Shown: positions 35,297 to 44,205, counted from the stretch's first letter. The stretch: DNA of 64,000 nt from Microbacterium sp. VKM Ac-2923 (GCF_022815605.1 NZ_JALGRP010000001.1:33715-97714); one strand, 5' to 3'. Translations and numbers: made by a program. Notes: generated from the letters alone by a model not told the origin.

Positions 35297-36751
35297 CTAG
35301 CCCTTCTTGTACAGGCGCACGCCGGAGACCCAGGTCTCGTCGACGTTGCGGTCATCGCCGACCATCATGACCGCGAACAGCGCGTGTGCGGCCTCTTCCA
35401 TCGTGGTCGGGCCCGCCTCGTCGAAGAACAACGACTGGTGCCACGGCATCGCCGACGGACCCGCGTTCCAGTCCAGCGCGACGAAGTCCGCGGACTTGCC
35501 GACCTCGAAGTTGCCGACCTGGTCGTCGATGTACAACCCCTCCGCGCCGCCCAGGGTGACCGACCAGAACGCTCGGTACGGCGAGAGCTTGCTGCGCTCG
35601 GACGCCGCGAGGTCTTGCGTGACGCGGTTCGTCGTGCCGTCGAGCAGGGTGTTGCCCAGCATCCCGACCTTGTAGGCCTCGTCGAGGACGTGGATCATGC
35701 TGAACCGGTTGCCGCCGCCCATGTCGGTGCCGAACGACATCTTGACGCGCCGGTCGGGGTCGGTCGCCTTCCCCAGCCGGAAGATTCCGCTGCCCAGGAA
35801 GAGGTTCGAGCACGGGCAGAACACCACCGCGCCTCCGCTGTCGGAAAGGCGTCCGAACTCATTGTCGGAAAGCCAGACCGCATGTCCGCCCGAGAATTTC
35901 GGGCCGACCAGATCGTATTTCTCGTACACGCCGAGGTAGTCCGTGCAGTCCGGGTGCGCCAGGAGGAGATTGGAGATCTCCAACGGGTTCTCCGAGATGT
36001 GGGTGTTCACCCAGAGATCCGGGTGCTCCTGCTTCAGCCGTTGGCAGGCCTTCAGCAGGTCCTTGCTCGCGCCGAGGGCGAATCGCGGGGTGATCGCATA
36101 ACGGTTTCGACCCACTCCGTGATACTTGGCGATCATCGCCTTGCTGTCGTCGTAGAACTGCTCGGGCGTGCTCGTCGAGCCTTCCGGCGCGAACTGATCG
36201 ATGCCGGTCACCCCGCTGATCACCAGCATGTCGCGCCGCGCGGCGGCCTCGAAGAACTCCTCGACCGCGACGGTGGAGGTCGTCGTGAACGCCTGCACGG
36301 TCGTGGTTCCACCGGCCAGCATGTTCTCGAGGAAGCGCTCCGACCCCTCACGCGCGTATTCACGGTCGCTGTAGCGGGCCTCTTCGGGGAACACGGTGTC
36401 GATGAGCCACGGCAGAAGCTGCTGCCCGAAAGCACCCAGGGCCCGCGTCTGCGGAACGTGCACGTGGCCGTCGATGAAGCCGGGAGTGATGATGCGTTCG
36501 CGGATCTCGGTGACGTCGAGATCGGGGTGAAGGGGGGAGACCTCGTCGAAAGGCCCGAAGGCGACGATGACCCCGTCCTCGATGACGAGGAGTCCGTCCC
36601 GGAGGAATCGCGCCGATTCCTCTTCCCGACCGACGTGCTTCCACGGGTCGTCCACGAAATCGAAGAATGTGCCGCGAATTCCAGAAGTGACGATGATTGC
36701 GCCTTTCGAAGAGGGCAGGTCAGTGCCCGCGACAAGGAGCACCCTTGTCAC
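35297..36751 (-). CDS. guaD: Guanine deaminase
   Basis: A zinc amidohydrolase that deaminates guanine to xanthine, the substrate of the dehydrogenase encoded about 4 kb away. It matches the E. coli GuaD layout: GIRGTFFDF start, PGFIDGHVHVPQTRALGAFGQQLLPWL, HTHISENPLEI (here NTHISENPLEI), AITPRFALG, VVFCPCSNLFLGSGIF and FGTDMGGG. The start is uncertain. GTG at 36751 gives 484 residues, GTG at 36742 is possible, and homologues begin near GIRGTFF, where only GAAAGG and no common start codon is seen. A hairpin lies just upstream. Confidence 0.92.
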   Translation of the reverse strand: MTRVLLVAGTDLPSSKGAIIVTSGIRGTFFDFVDDPWKHVGREEESARFLRDGLLVIEDGVIVAFGPFDEVSPLHPDLDVTEIRERIITPGFIDGHVHVPQTRALGAFGQQLLPWLIDTVFPEEARYSDREYAREGSERFLENMLAGGTTTVQAFTTTSTVAVEEFFEAAARRDMLVISGVTGIDQFAPEGSTSTPEQFYDDSKAMIAKYHGVGRNRYAITPRFALGASKDLLKACQRLKQEHPDLWVNTHISENPLEISNLLLAHPDCTDYLGVYEKYDLVGPKFSGGHAVWLSDNEFGRLSDSGGAVVFCPCSNLFLGSGIFRLGKATDPDRRVKMSFGTDMGGGNRFSMIHVLDEAYKVGMLGNTLLDGTTNRVTQDLAASERSKLSPYRAFWSVTLGGAEGLYIDDQVGNFEVGKSADFVALDWNAGPSAMPWHQSLFFDEAGPTTMEEAAHALFAVMMVGDDRNVDETWVSGVRLYKKG

Positions 36752-36756
36752 CGGCG

Positions 36757-36774
36757 GGTGTCCCCCCGGACACC
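36757..36774 (-). promoter_or_regulatory. Hairpin in the guanine deaminase leader
   Basis: GGTGTCC-CCCC-GGACACC, a perfect 7-bp stem with a 4-nt loop. It lies 5 nt upstream of the proposed GTG start, so it could affect ribosome access. About 10 nt further upstream lies GATAGTGGCA (36781-36790), identical to half of the 24930 operator. Confidence 0.5.
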
Positions 36775-36967
36775 TAGCTTGATAGTGGCATAAAACAGTT
36801 TCGGCCTGGGAAGAAATTAAAGCGACCAGCGCGTGACGTATTCGGCACGCCGTGGGCCGCGTCACGGAGTGCATTTCCGGGGGTGAGCGGATGCCGGATG
36901 CCGGGTGTCGCGCAGCCGCCCGGGAGCGGCGGGGCAGGTGCCGGGAGGCGTCGCGACCTGTCGTGCC

Positions 36968-37675
36968 TCAGTGCATGACCATCCCGCCGGTGACATTGAT
37001 CGCCTGGCCCGTGAGGTAGCTCCCGGCCGTCGAAGCGAGGAAATGCGTCACCCCGGCCACGTCCTCCGGAATGCCGAGCCGGCCCAGCGGCGACTTCGCG
37101 CTCCACGCGGCGACATCGGCCGCCGACCGGGTGTCGGCGCCCATGTCGGTGAGCACGTACCCCGGGCAGACGGCGTTGACGGTGACGCCGTGGCATCCCC
37201 ATTCCTGGGCCCCGGCCCGCGTGAGGGCGACGACGGCGGCCTTGGACGCGGCGTAGTGGGCCTCGCCGCCCCCGCCGAGCTTCGCGGCCATGCTGGCGAT
37301 GTTGACGATCGAGCCCCCGCGCGCCTCGAGCATGACCGGAGCCACGGACTGCATGGTCAGCAGGGTCGCTCGCGCGTTGATGTCGAGCACGCGGTCCCAG
37401 TCGTCGACGGTGATGTCGAGCAGCGGAACGTGCTGGAAGATGCCCGCGCAGTTCACGAGCACGTCCACACCGCCCAGCTGAGCGACGGCCTCGTCGATCG
37501 CGCGGCGGGTGTCGTGGGGATCGCGAAGGTCGACCGCGACGAACACGGATGCCGTGCCCTCGGCTGGAGCGCGACGATCGAGCACCACGACCCGGGCGTC
37601 GTCGGCGAGGAACCGCTCGACGATGGCGGCGCCGATGCCGCCGGATCCGCCCGTGACGATGACGCGCTGAGACAT
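36968..37675 (-). CDS. Short-chain dehydrogenase/reductase
   Basis: A 235-residue classical SDR. Cofactor motif TGGSGGIG (residues 8-15), the NCAG motif, the catalytic serine in NIASMAA and YAASK are all present, and DRR after strand 2 suggests NAD(H) preference. The C-terminus SYLTGQAINVTGGMVMH is typical of 3-oxoacyl-ACP-reductase-like members. GGGAAAGG lies 6 nt before the ATG. Single gene; substrate unknown. Confidence 0.9.
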   Translation of the reverse strand: MSQRVIVTGGSGGIGAAIVERFLADDARVVVLDRRAPAEGTASVFVAVDLRDPHDTRRAIDEAVAQLGGVDVLVNCAGIFQHVPLLDITVDDWDRVLDINARATLLTMQSVAPVMLEARGGSIVNIASMAAKLGGGGEAHYAASKAAVVALTRAGAQEWGCHGVTVNAVCPGYVLTDMGADTRSAADVAAWSAKSPLGRLGIPEDVAGVTHFLASTAGSYLTGQAINVTGGMVMH

Positions 37676-37872
37676 GGCATCCCTTTCCCGGGACGTCGGG
37701 TACGCCCCGGCCGCACCGTACGCCCGGCGGTGGACGCCCGGACGACGGCGCTGTTTCGGCGACGTAACGGCTTCGCGGGCCGGTGCGGCGCCGGGGCGGT
37801 GCGTGGGTGCGGGCGGACGCGCTGCGGGCCGCGCCGCGCGGCGCGGAGCACGGGTTGCCGGGCGCCCCTCCG

Positions 37873-38379
37873 CTACCGCGCCGGCACCTCGGCCAGCAGC
37901 TCCCAGACACGCACGGCGTCCACCTCGAGACGCGCGTCGGTGCCCCGGGAGCGCCACGCGTCGCGGTCGAAAACGTAGGCGCGCACCACGTCGAGCACGT
38001 ACAGCCGATTCTGCGGCACACCGGCGAGGGCCGCGACCTCCGCCTCCCGCTCGGAGTCGCTCACCGCGTCTCGGAGCAGCCGCGCGGCGAGGACGTCCCG
38101 CGCGCCCGTGGCATCCACCTCCCGCGCCGCGAAGGAGAGCTGCACACCGTCGGCGTCGGAGACCGTCGCGGCCGTGTCGTAGACGACCCCGGAGGCCCGG
38201 CCCGACGCCGCGATCGCCCGCGCGTGCCGCGACTCGCGGTCGGACTCGACGTACAGACCGCCGGGGAGCAGACGGTACTGCGCGGCGGCCGTCCACGGCC
38301 CGTCGGCGTCGGCCGTTCCGATGACGACGAAACGCTGTCCCGCGAGGATGGCGGCCGCGCGCTGCACCGGGGTGGTCAT
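37873..38379 (-). CDS. PNPOx-like split-barrel flavoprotein
   Basis: A 168-residue protein with the FMN-binding split-barrel pattern: FVVIGTADADGPWTAAAQYRL followed by LYVESDRESRHARAIAASGR. This fold covers pyridoxamine phosphate oxidase-like and F420-dependent reductases. It differs from the PNPOx-like gene at 32518. The long open frame upstream is antisense to other genes; ATG at 38379 is the first plausible start. Substrate unknown. Confidence 0.72.
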   Translation of the reverse strand: MTTPVQRAAAILAGQRFVVIGTADADGPWTAAAQYRLLPGGLYVESDRESRHARAIAASGRASGVVYDTAATVSDADGVQLSFAAREVDATGARDVLAARLLRDAVSDSEREAEVAALAGVPQNRLYVLDVVRAYVFDRDAWRSRGTDARLEVDAVRVWELLAEVPAR

Positions 38380-38574
38380 CACGCTATGGTGCGCGGCGTC
38401 CGCGACGCCGGTGTTTCCGGGGCGTAACGCTTCTCCGTCGAGGGCCCGGTCGTCGGCATCCGGGGTCGTACGCTCGGGTCGACCGCGCCCATTCCGGCCC
38501 GACCGTCGTGCCCGCAGACAGGCCGCGACCGAGCGGGTGCCGAGGCGTCGGGCGACCCGAAGGGAAAGACCCCC

Positions 38575-39525
38575 GTGACCCCCACCGCGCACCCCGCGAT
38601 CACCGACCCCCACGTGCGCGCGCACCTCGAACGTCTCGCCGCGCAGGCGGGCACGATCCCTTCGGGAGCCACGGATGTCACCGGCGACGACGCCGCGCGC
38701 GTGGCCGAGTTGCGGGCGAACCCATCGTGGATCCGTCTTCCCGACGACGAGGTCGTGGAGTCGATCGACGCGGATGCCGACGGACTGGCACTGCGCCTCT
38801 ACCGTCCGCGCGGCGGTCACCGGGGAACGCTCGTCTTCGCCCACGGCGGGGGTTGGGTCGCCGGCGACCTCGACAACAACGACGCCCTCTGCCGCGCTCT
38901 CGCCGCCGCGACGGGCACGCAGGTGCTCAGCGTCGACTATCGCCTCGCGCCCGAGCATCCCTTCCCCGCAGGTCTCGACGACCTGGACCGCGCCCTGCGT
39001 TTCGCCGCCGACGGAGCGGGCGGGTTGGTCGATCCGACGTTGCTGGGCGTCGCCGGGCACAGCGCCGGCGGCAACCTCGCGGCCGCGCTCGCGTTGCGCT
39101 CGCGCGAGGGCCGGGCTCCCGGCATCCGGTGCCAGGTGCTGCTGTGCCCGGTGCTCGATGCGCCCGACCCGTCGCGCCCGAGTTACCGCGCCCACACCGA
39201 GAACCTGCCGCTGACCTCCAGGGGGATGCAGTGGTATTGGGGGTTGTACGTGCAGGATGCCGTGGGCTCCGCGCCGGTCGAAGCCGCGCCGCTGCGCGCG
39301 ACGGACCTCGCCGGATCCGCTCCGGCGGTGATCGTCGCGGCGTCCGTCGACCCGCTCTCGGACGAAGCCGAGGAGTACGCCGGCCGCCTCACGGCATCCG
39401 GTGTTCCGACCACGTTCGTGCGCCGCGAGGGCGTGCCGCACCTCTTCCTGGTGTTCCCCTCGACGCCCGCGCGCGATGAGGTGCTGGCGCAGATCGCTCC
39501 GGCCGTGCGCCGCGCTTTCGCGTAG
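38575..39525 (+). CDS. Alpha/beta hydrolase, hormone-sensitive-lipase family
   Basis: A 316-residue esterase. The HSL-type oxyanion motif HGGGWVAGD, YRLAPEHPFPA, the nucleophile elbow GHSAGGN, the acid in SVDPLSDEAE and the histidine in GVPHLFLVF make a full catalytic triad. The GTG start has GAAGGGAAAG about 6 nt upstream. Acts on short-chain acyl esters; natural substrate unknown. Confidence 0.92.
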   Translation: MTPTAHPAITDPHVRAHLERLAAQAGTIPSGATDVTGDDAARVAELRANPSWIRLPDDEVVESIDADADGLALRLYRPRGGHRGTLVFAHGGGWVAGDLDNNDALCRALAAATGTQVLSVDYRLAPEHPFPAGLDDLDRALRFAADGAGGLVDPTLLGVAGHSAGGNLAAALALRSREGRAPGIRCQVLLCPVLDAPDPSRPSYRAHTENLPLTSRGMQWYWGLYVQDAVGSAPVEAAPLRATDLAGSAPAVIVAASVDPLSDEAEEYAGRLTASGVPTTFVRREGVPHLFLVFPSTPARDEVLAQIAPAVRRAFA

Positions 39526-39585
39526 CGCGGGTTCACGCCTGCCGCGCTCACCCGCGGCCGGCTGCCCGTCCGCTGCCCGTCGCCC

Positions 39586-39650
39586 GTCGAGTGTCCAAAA
39601 CACCCGGACGCCTCGAGAATCCGTCCGGGTTTCGTGGACACTCGACGCCG
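39586..39650. repeat. Dispersed palindrome, GTGTCC-CCCGGACG family
   Basis: Arms GTCGAGTGTCCAAAACACCC and GGGTTTCGTGGACACTCGAC are inverted around GGACG...CGTCC. This is the most symmetrical of three copies (others at 20291 and 41236). It lies downstream of the esterase gene and about 65 nt before site D. Confidence 0.85.
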
Positions 39651-39716
39651 GGATCTGCCTCGAACCCGCCCCGCAAACAGCCCGCCACCCGTCCGGAACA
39701 CCGCGGAAACACGCCA

Positions 39717-39735
39717 TTGTTACCGTCATCAACAT
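39717..39735. promoter_or_regulatory. Putative purine-regulon operator, site D
   Basis: TTGTT-N9-AACAT (spacer ACCGTCATC), one mismatch from the consensus palindrome. Its reverse complement matches site B over nearly 22 nt (GTTGATGACGGTNACA core). It overlaps the ATG at 39734, so bound protein would block transcription or initiation directly. Confidence 0.55.
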
Positions 39736-41110
39736 GTCGCTTCTGGTCACGAACGCCCGCCTGATCACCGTCCCCGCCGGTACCGACGACACCGGCTACA
39801 TCGAGCGCGGATACCTGCTCGTGCAAGGTGGCCGCATCGCCGCGATCGGCGCCGGAGACCCCGATCCGGGCGTCACCGCCGACGAGATCCTCGACGTCGA
39901 CGGCAAGTTCGTCGCTCCCGGCTTCGTGTCATCGCACAGCCACCTCTTCACGAGCGGTTCGCGCGGTCTCGGCGTCGACCAGACGCTGTACGGCTGGTGC
40001 ACCTCGATGTTCAGCGTGCTGAACAACGCCTCACCCGACCAGATCTACTGGGCGACCCTGCACGGCTCGCTCGACTTCCTTGCCAACGGTGTGACCACGG
40101 CCTACAACTTCACCGACCCCCTCCTGCCGTGGGAGCCGATGGTCGAGGGCAAGCGCGCCGACGGCGGCGGGCAGCTTCGCGACCACGCCTGGCACACCCG
40201 CCAGGCCGATGGATGCCACGACGCGGGGCTCCGCTTCGTCGACTCCATCGCGCTCGATGCCACCGTCGGCACCGACGAGGAGATCTTCGCCCGCTTCGAG
40301 GCGTCGCTCGATCACGTGCTCTCGATGGACCCCGACCTCGCCCTCGGCGCATCGATCATGGGCCAGGTGCAGTGGTCGACGCGGCCCGACGCCGCCGAGA
40401 TCGAGGTCGCCGTCATGGACCGCTTCGGCGTCACCAACCAGGCGCACTTCCTCGAGACGTACGAGGCGATCGAGCACCAGCAGACGAAGTTCCAGCTGTA
40501 CAAGAACGCCGGAGCCCTGCGCCCCGGCATGATGTTCGGCCACTTCATCCAGACGACCCCCGAGATCATCGCGGATGCCGCTGCGGGCGGCGCGTCGATG
40601 TCGTGGCAGCCGGCATCCAATGGGCGTCTCGCATCGGGGATCGCCCACGTGCCCGAGATGCTCGAGCAGGGCATGAAGGTCGGAATGGGCCTCGACGACC
40701 AGGCCTGCACCGATGTCGCCGACCCCTGGCAGAACATGCGCATGGGCATGTTCATGCAGCGCGCCCGCACCCACGACCCCCTGTCGATGATGCCCGAGCG
40801 GGTGCTGCGCCTGCACACCCTCGGGGGCGCGGAGATCATGGGCGTCGACGACCGCGTCGGCAGCCTCGAGGTCGGCAAGTTCGCCGACTTCGTCGTGGTC
40901 GACCCGCGCACCCCCGACATCGGCCCGCTCTGGAACCCCGTGCGCAGCTACGTCCTCGCCTGCGGCCTGCGCAACCTCCAGCAGGTCTACGTCGGCGGCA
41001 AGCTCGTCAACGACCGCGGCGTCTCGACGAACCCTCTCGCCGCGGAGGCCTCCCGCGTGCTGCACGAGGAGCTGCCGGCCCTGGCCGAGGAGTTCGGCGT
41101 CATCCTGTAG
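39734..41110 (+). CDS. Amidohydrolase-family deaminase/chlorohydrolase-like protein
   Basis: A 458-residue protein of the TrzN/AtzA/8-oxoguanine-deaminase class. The mononuclear metal site looks intact: His68 and His70 (SSHSHLF), His238 (NQAHFLE), His270 (FGHF) and Asp321 (GLDDQ). It therefore probably deaminates or hydrolyses a purine- or triazine-like ring; the exact substrate is not predictable. Site D covers its start codon, linking it to the purine genes. TACCGT at 39721-39726 may be the -10 box of a nearly leaderless transcript. Confidence 0.85.
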   Translation: MSLLVTNARLITVPAGTDDTGYIERGYLLVQGGRIAAIGAGDPDPGVTADEILDVDGKFVAPGFVSSHSHLFTSGSRGLGVDQTLYGWCTSMFSVLNNASPDQIYWATLHGSLDFLANGVTTAYNFTDPLLPWEPMVEGKRADGGGQLRDHAWHTRQADGCHDAGLRFVDSIALDATVGTDEEIFARFEASLDHVLSMDPDLALGASIMGQVQWSTRPDAAEIEVAVMDRFGVTNQAHFLETYEAIEHQQTKFQLYKNAGALRPGMMFGHFIQTTPEIIADAAAGGASMSWQPASNGRLASGIAHVPEMLEQGMKVGMGLDDQACTDVADPWQNMRMGMFMQRARTHDPLSMMPERVLRLHTLGGAEIMGVDDRVGSLEVGKFADFVVVDPRTPDIGPLWNPVRSYVLACGLRNLQQVYVGGKLVNDRGVSTNPLAAEASRVLHEELPALAEEFGVIL

Positions 41111-41200
41111 CCCGTGGCCCCGCAGAACTCCGGCCCAGCCGCGCCCCCGTGGCCCCGTGGCCCCGCAGAACTCCGGCCCGAGCCGCGCCCCCGTGGCCCC
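41111..41200. repeat. Two ~40-bp direct repeats
   Basis: GTGGCCCCGCAGAACTCCGG followed by a C-rich run (GCCGCGCCCCC) occurs at 41113 and again at 41157. It follows the amidohydrolase stop. Together with the palindrome at 41236 it accounts for most of the 309-nt gap; no gene is seen. Confidence 0.8.
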
Positions 41201-41235
41201 GCGCCGCGTAGACGCCGCGCCCCCGGCCCACGGTC

Positions 41236-41299
41236 GAGTTCAGAGTCCACGACACCCGGACGTGCTCGGCATACGTCCGGGTGTTCTGGACACTCGAAC
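41236..41299. repeat. Dispersed palindrome, GTGTCC-CCCGGACG family
   Basis: Arms GAGTCCACGACACCCGGACG and CGTCCGGGTGTTCTGGACAC form the third copy of the family. It lies upstream of the alpha/beta hydrolase gene. Confidence 0.85.
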
Positions 41300-41419
41300 A
41301 CCGACGCCCGCCCCACCCCGCCGCCCTAAACGCCGACACACGGCCCTCGCCCCACCCCGCCGCCTCGAACACACCGCGCGGCCCTCGCGCCCGCGCGCCG
41401 CGCGTGCCAGCGTGAAGGC

Positions 41420-42223
41420 ATGCGCCGCACCATCGCCGGACTCGACGTCCACACCTCCCGCGACGATCTCGCCGGCCTCGAGGTGCTCCTCTGGCACCAC
41501 GGCTCACCGCAGACCGGCGCGATCCTCCCGCCCGTGCGGGCCGCGGCCGACGCACATGGCCTCGCGGTGGTGTCGGTGGCGCGGCCCGCCTACGCCGGCT
41601 CGCCGCGCCAGGCGGGGCGCACCGTCGCCGACGTCGCGGCGGGGCTGCGGCCGGTCCTCGGCGCCCTCGGCGTGGCATCCCTGATCTCGGTCGGCGCGTC
41701 CGGGGGCGGTCCGCACGCGCTCGCCTGCGCGGCCGCGATGCCGGGACTCGTCCGCGCGGTGATCACGTTCGCCTCGCCCGCGCCGTTCACCGGCGAGGAC
41801 GCGTGGTTCGCCGGCATGCAGGCACCCGGTGGTCTGCGTGCTGCGGCCGAAGGCGAACAAGCGCGCCGACGCTTCGCCCAGACCGACGAGTTCGACGCGG
41901 CTTCTTTCGTGGATGCCGACTACGCGGCGCTCCGGGGCGAGTGGGTCGCGCTCGGAGCCGACGCCAGCGCGGCGGAGGCTCTTGGCCCCGACGGACTGAT
42001 CGACGATGACCTCGCGTTCACGCGGCCATGGGGTTTCGACCTGGCCCGGGTGTCGGCATCCGTCCTCCTCGTGCACGGGGAGCGGGACCGCGTCATCCCT
42101 CCGGCTCACGCGAGGATGCTGGCCGCGGCGCTACCCGATGCGACGCTCGACCTGCACCCCGACGACGGTCACGTCTCGGTGCTCCGGCGCCTCGACGCAG
42201 CGCTCGACGCGCTCCGACGCTGA
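41420..42223 (+). CDS. Alpha/beta hydrolase
   Basis: A 267-residue classical alpha/beta hydrolase. LLWHHGSPQTG holds the oxyanion loop, VGASGGGPHALA the nucleophile elbow, HGERDRVIP the acid, and DDGHVSV the catalytic histidine. CAGCGT with 6 nt to the ATG is a weak leaderless -10 candidate; no Shine-Dalgarno sequence precedes it. Substrate unknown. Confidence 0.88.
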   Translation: MRRTIAGLDVHTSRDDLAGLEVLLWHHGSPQTGAILPPVRAAADAHGLAVVSVARPAYAGSPRQAGRTVADVAAGLRPVLGALGVASLISVGASGGGPHALACAAAMPGLVRAVITFASPAPFTGEDAWFAGMQAPGGLRAAAEGEQARRRFAQTDEFDAASFVDADYAALRGEWVALGADASAAEALGPDGLIDDDLAFTRPWGFDLARVSASVLLVHGERDRVIPPAHARMLAAALPDATLDLHPDDGHVSVLRRLDAALDALRR

Positions 42224-42274
42224 GCGCCGCCGCAGGTCGGGGTGCCGGACGCCCGCACGGGCCGGGAGCGACGG

Positions 42275-42652
42275 TCAGAGGTCGAACTCGGCGCGGATCT
42301 CGGCAATGTCCCGCAACTCCTCCCGCAACCGATCGACCAATTCGTGGCCCTCGGCGATCCACCGCTGCGGGGTGCGAAGGTCCGCGTCGTGCGCCCTGTC
42401 CTGCCAGCTCTCGTTCCACGCCACGAGGGCGTCCTGGAGCTCCGGTGAGATCGGCAGGGCCTCGCGCGCGACCTGGTGAACCTCGGTGAAGCTCTCCCAT
42501 AACGGAAGACCGATCGCCCACTCCGGGCGCACGCGGATGAGGCGCCGACCGTTCTCGAGTCGCGGCGGATCGGTCGATCGCAGCTGGCGATCCTGCCAGC
42601 TCCAGAAGGCCAGGCGCGAGCGTCGCTCGTCGTCCCGCTCCGCGTCGCCCAC
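42275..42652 (-). CDS. Conserved-looking hypothetical protein
   Basis: A 125-residue charged, Trp-rich protein (LAFWSWQDRQLRS, EWAIGLPLWESF, WNESWQDRAH) with no motif I recognise. It ends in an acidic helix. Predicted soluble. TAGCCT sits exactly 6 nt before the GTG start, the same leaderless arrangement as uraD, which supports that it is real. Confidence 0.65.
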   Translation of the reverse strand: MGDAERDDERRSRLAFWSWQDRQLRSTDPPRLENGRRLIRVRPEWAIGLPLWESFTEVHQVAREALPISPELQDALVAWNESWQDRAHDADLRTPQRWIAEGHELVDRLREELRDIAEIRAEFDL

Positions 42653-42705
42653 GCCCTCAGGCTACGCGTCGACATCGCGCTGTCGTCGGCAGCTGCGCAC
42701 CACGG

Positions 42706-43926
42706 TCAGGCGCGAGCTCGACGCCCCACCCGCAGCACCGCCTCACCCACCGCGGCGATCACCGCGGCGAGAGCAAGCGATACCGCGATCGCGGCGAGGG
42801 CTGCGGCCGGACCCGTGGCATCCAGGGCCGCTCCGGCGATCACCCCGCCGATCGGCACGCCCAGCGACATCGCGGCGGTGGGGTAGGCGAGGGTCTCGGT
42901 GACCCGGCCCTCGGGAGCGCGGGCCGAGGCGACCAGGATGCCGCTGACCATCACCGGCGACACCGCCAGCCCGAGCAGCAGGATCACGACGAAGAGTGCC
43001 GGCACCGAGCCCTGCGCGAACGGCAGACCGACCGCGACGACCGCGGCCAGCGTCGCGAAGGCGATGAAGCGCGCGGCGGGGGACAGCTTCCAGGCCCGTG
43101 CCCCCGTGATGACCGAGCCGATCGCGATCGCCACGGCGAGGGCGCTGAAAGCGGGGCCGGCGAGCCAGGGCCGCTCGCCGAGCTCGGCCCAGCCGACGAG
43201 GCTCACGTCGAACGCGCCGAAGACCCCGCCCAGCGCCACGCACGCCAGGGCGATCGGTACGACACCGGCGGGCGGCAGGACGATTCCGCGTCGGGTCGGT
43301 CGCGGGTCCGGTGCGGGTTCCGTCGCGCGCTGCGAGGCGAGCCAGACACCGCCGACGAGCCCCAGCCCGAGCGAGCCGAGCATCGCCACCGCCGGGTCCA
43401 GAGCCGCGGCGACCGCGGTGATCGCCGGAGGTCCGGCGATGAACACCATCTGATCAGCGATGGTCTCAAGGGCCAGGGCGGCCGTTCGCTGGCGCTCCGG
43501 GGCGAGCACGGTCCAGCGTGCGCGCACGGCCGAGGTCAGGTCGGGGGTCCCGGCTCCCGTCACGAATGCCGCGACGAGCCACGTCCAGAACGGCGCCCCC
43601 GTCAGCACGAGGGCGAGCAGACCGGATGCCGCGAGCACGAGGCATCCGAGGGAGACCAGGATGACGCGGGCCTGGCCGTGCCGATCCATGCGCGACGACC
43701 ACAGGGGAGCCGCGATCGCCATGCCGCCGACCAGCGGTGCCACGACGAGCCCGGCCGAGGCGAAGCTGCCGGTCGCCGCCGACACGAGCAGGATGATCCC
43801 GAGCGACAGCGTCGCGCGAGGGAAGCGGGCGAGGATCCCGGCCGCGACGAACGTCCGCGCCCCGGGGAGTCGCAGCACCTGCCCGTACGCGCGGACGCCC
43901 TGCGCCGGTTCGGCGGCGACGCTCAC
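42706..43926 (-). CDS. MFS transporter
   Basis: A 406-residue major facilitator with about 12 membrane spans. The cytoplasmic loop 2-3 motif is SSRMDRHGQARVILV, a G-x-L-x-D-R-like variant. The layout resembles small drug or metabolite exporters. Frame is open far upstream through the palindromic repeats; the GTG at 43926 with GGGGA about 8 nt upstream gives a normal N-terminus. Cargo unknown. Confidence 0.85.
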   Translation of the reverse strand: MSVAAEPAQGVRAYGQVLRLPGARTFVAAGILARFPRATLSLGIILLVSAATGSFASAGLVVAPLVGGMAIAAPLWSSRMDRHGQARVILVSLGCLVLAASGLLALVLTGAPFWTWLVAAFVTGAGTPDLTSAVRARWTVLAPERQRTAALALETIADQMVFIAGPPAITAVAAALDPAVAMLGSLGLGLVGGVWLASQRATEPAPDPRPTRRGIVLPPAGVVPIALACVALGGVFGAFDVSLVGWAELGERPWLAGPAFSALAVAIAIGSVITGARAWKLSPAARFIAFATLAAVVAVGLPFAQGSVPALFVVILLLGLAVSPVMVSGILVASARAPEGRVTETLAYPTAAMSLGVPIGGVIAGAALDATGPAAALAAIAVSLALAAVIAAVGEAVLRVGRRARA

Positions 43927-43962
43927 GCCGCTATCCCCGTCGCCGTCCGTGGGAGAAGAGCC

Positions 43963-44064
43963 GGTGACCCGCCCGTCGTACACAACGCAGGAGTTCTGGT
44001 GCCGGCGGGCCGTCGGTGTCGGGTTGGGGTGTGGTTCGGGTGGTGGATCTCCTGCGTTGTGTCG
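43963..44064. repeat. Dispersed palindrome, ACACAACGCAGGAG family, copy 1 of a direct duplication
   Basis: Arms GTACACAACGCAGGAGTT and ATCTCCTGCGTTGTGTC enclose about 55 nt. The whole 102-bp unit is repeated at 44104-44205 with only about three differences. It lies in the 505-nt non-coding stretch between the MFS and creatininase-family genes, which holds repeats only. Confidence 0.9.
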
Positions 44065-44103
44065 GCCGGTCGGGCGCCGCCCGGGCGCGGCGCGGTCGCG
44101 TGG

Positions 44104-44205
44104 GGTGACCCGCCCGTCGTGCACAACGCAGGAGTTCTGGTGCCGGCGGGCCGTCGGTGTCGGGTTGGGGTGTGGTTCGGGTGGCGGATCTCCTGCGTTG
44201 TGTCC
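44104..44205. repeat. Dispersed palindrome, ACACAACGCAGGAG family, copy 2 of a direct duplication
   Basis: The near-identical second 102-bp unit begins 141 bp after the first. The nearly identical spacer shows the pair arose by recent local duplication, whereas copies elsewhere share only their arms. Confidence 0.9.

Noticed and set aside
35384..36793. 469-codon plus-strand frame opposite guanine deaminase
   Set aside because: Shadow frame; guanine deaminase motifs on the minus strand are unmistakable.
36775..36966. Small gene between guanine deaminase and the SDR
   Set aside because: No start with a ribosome-binding site or conserved peptide; the region looks like a promoter plus the tail of the SDR gene.
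43963..44205. Possible CRISPR array
   Set aside because: Only two repeat units, each an inverted-arm element with near-identical spacers; no cas genes.
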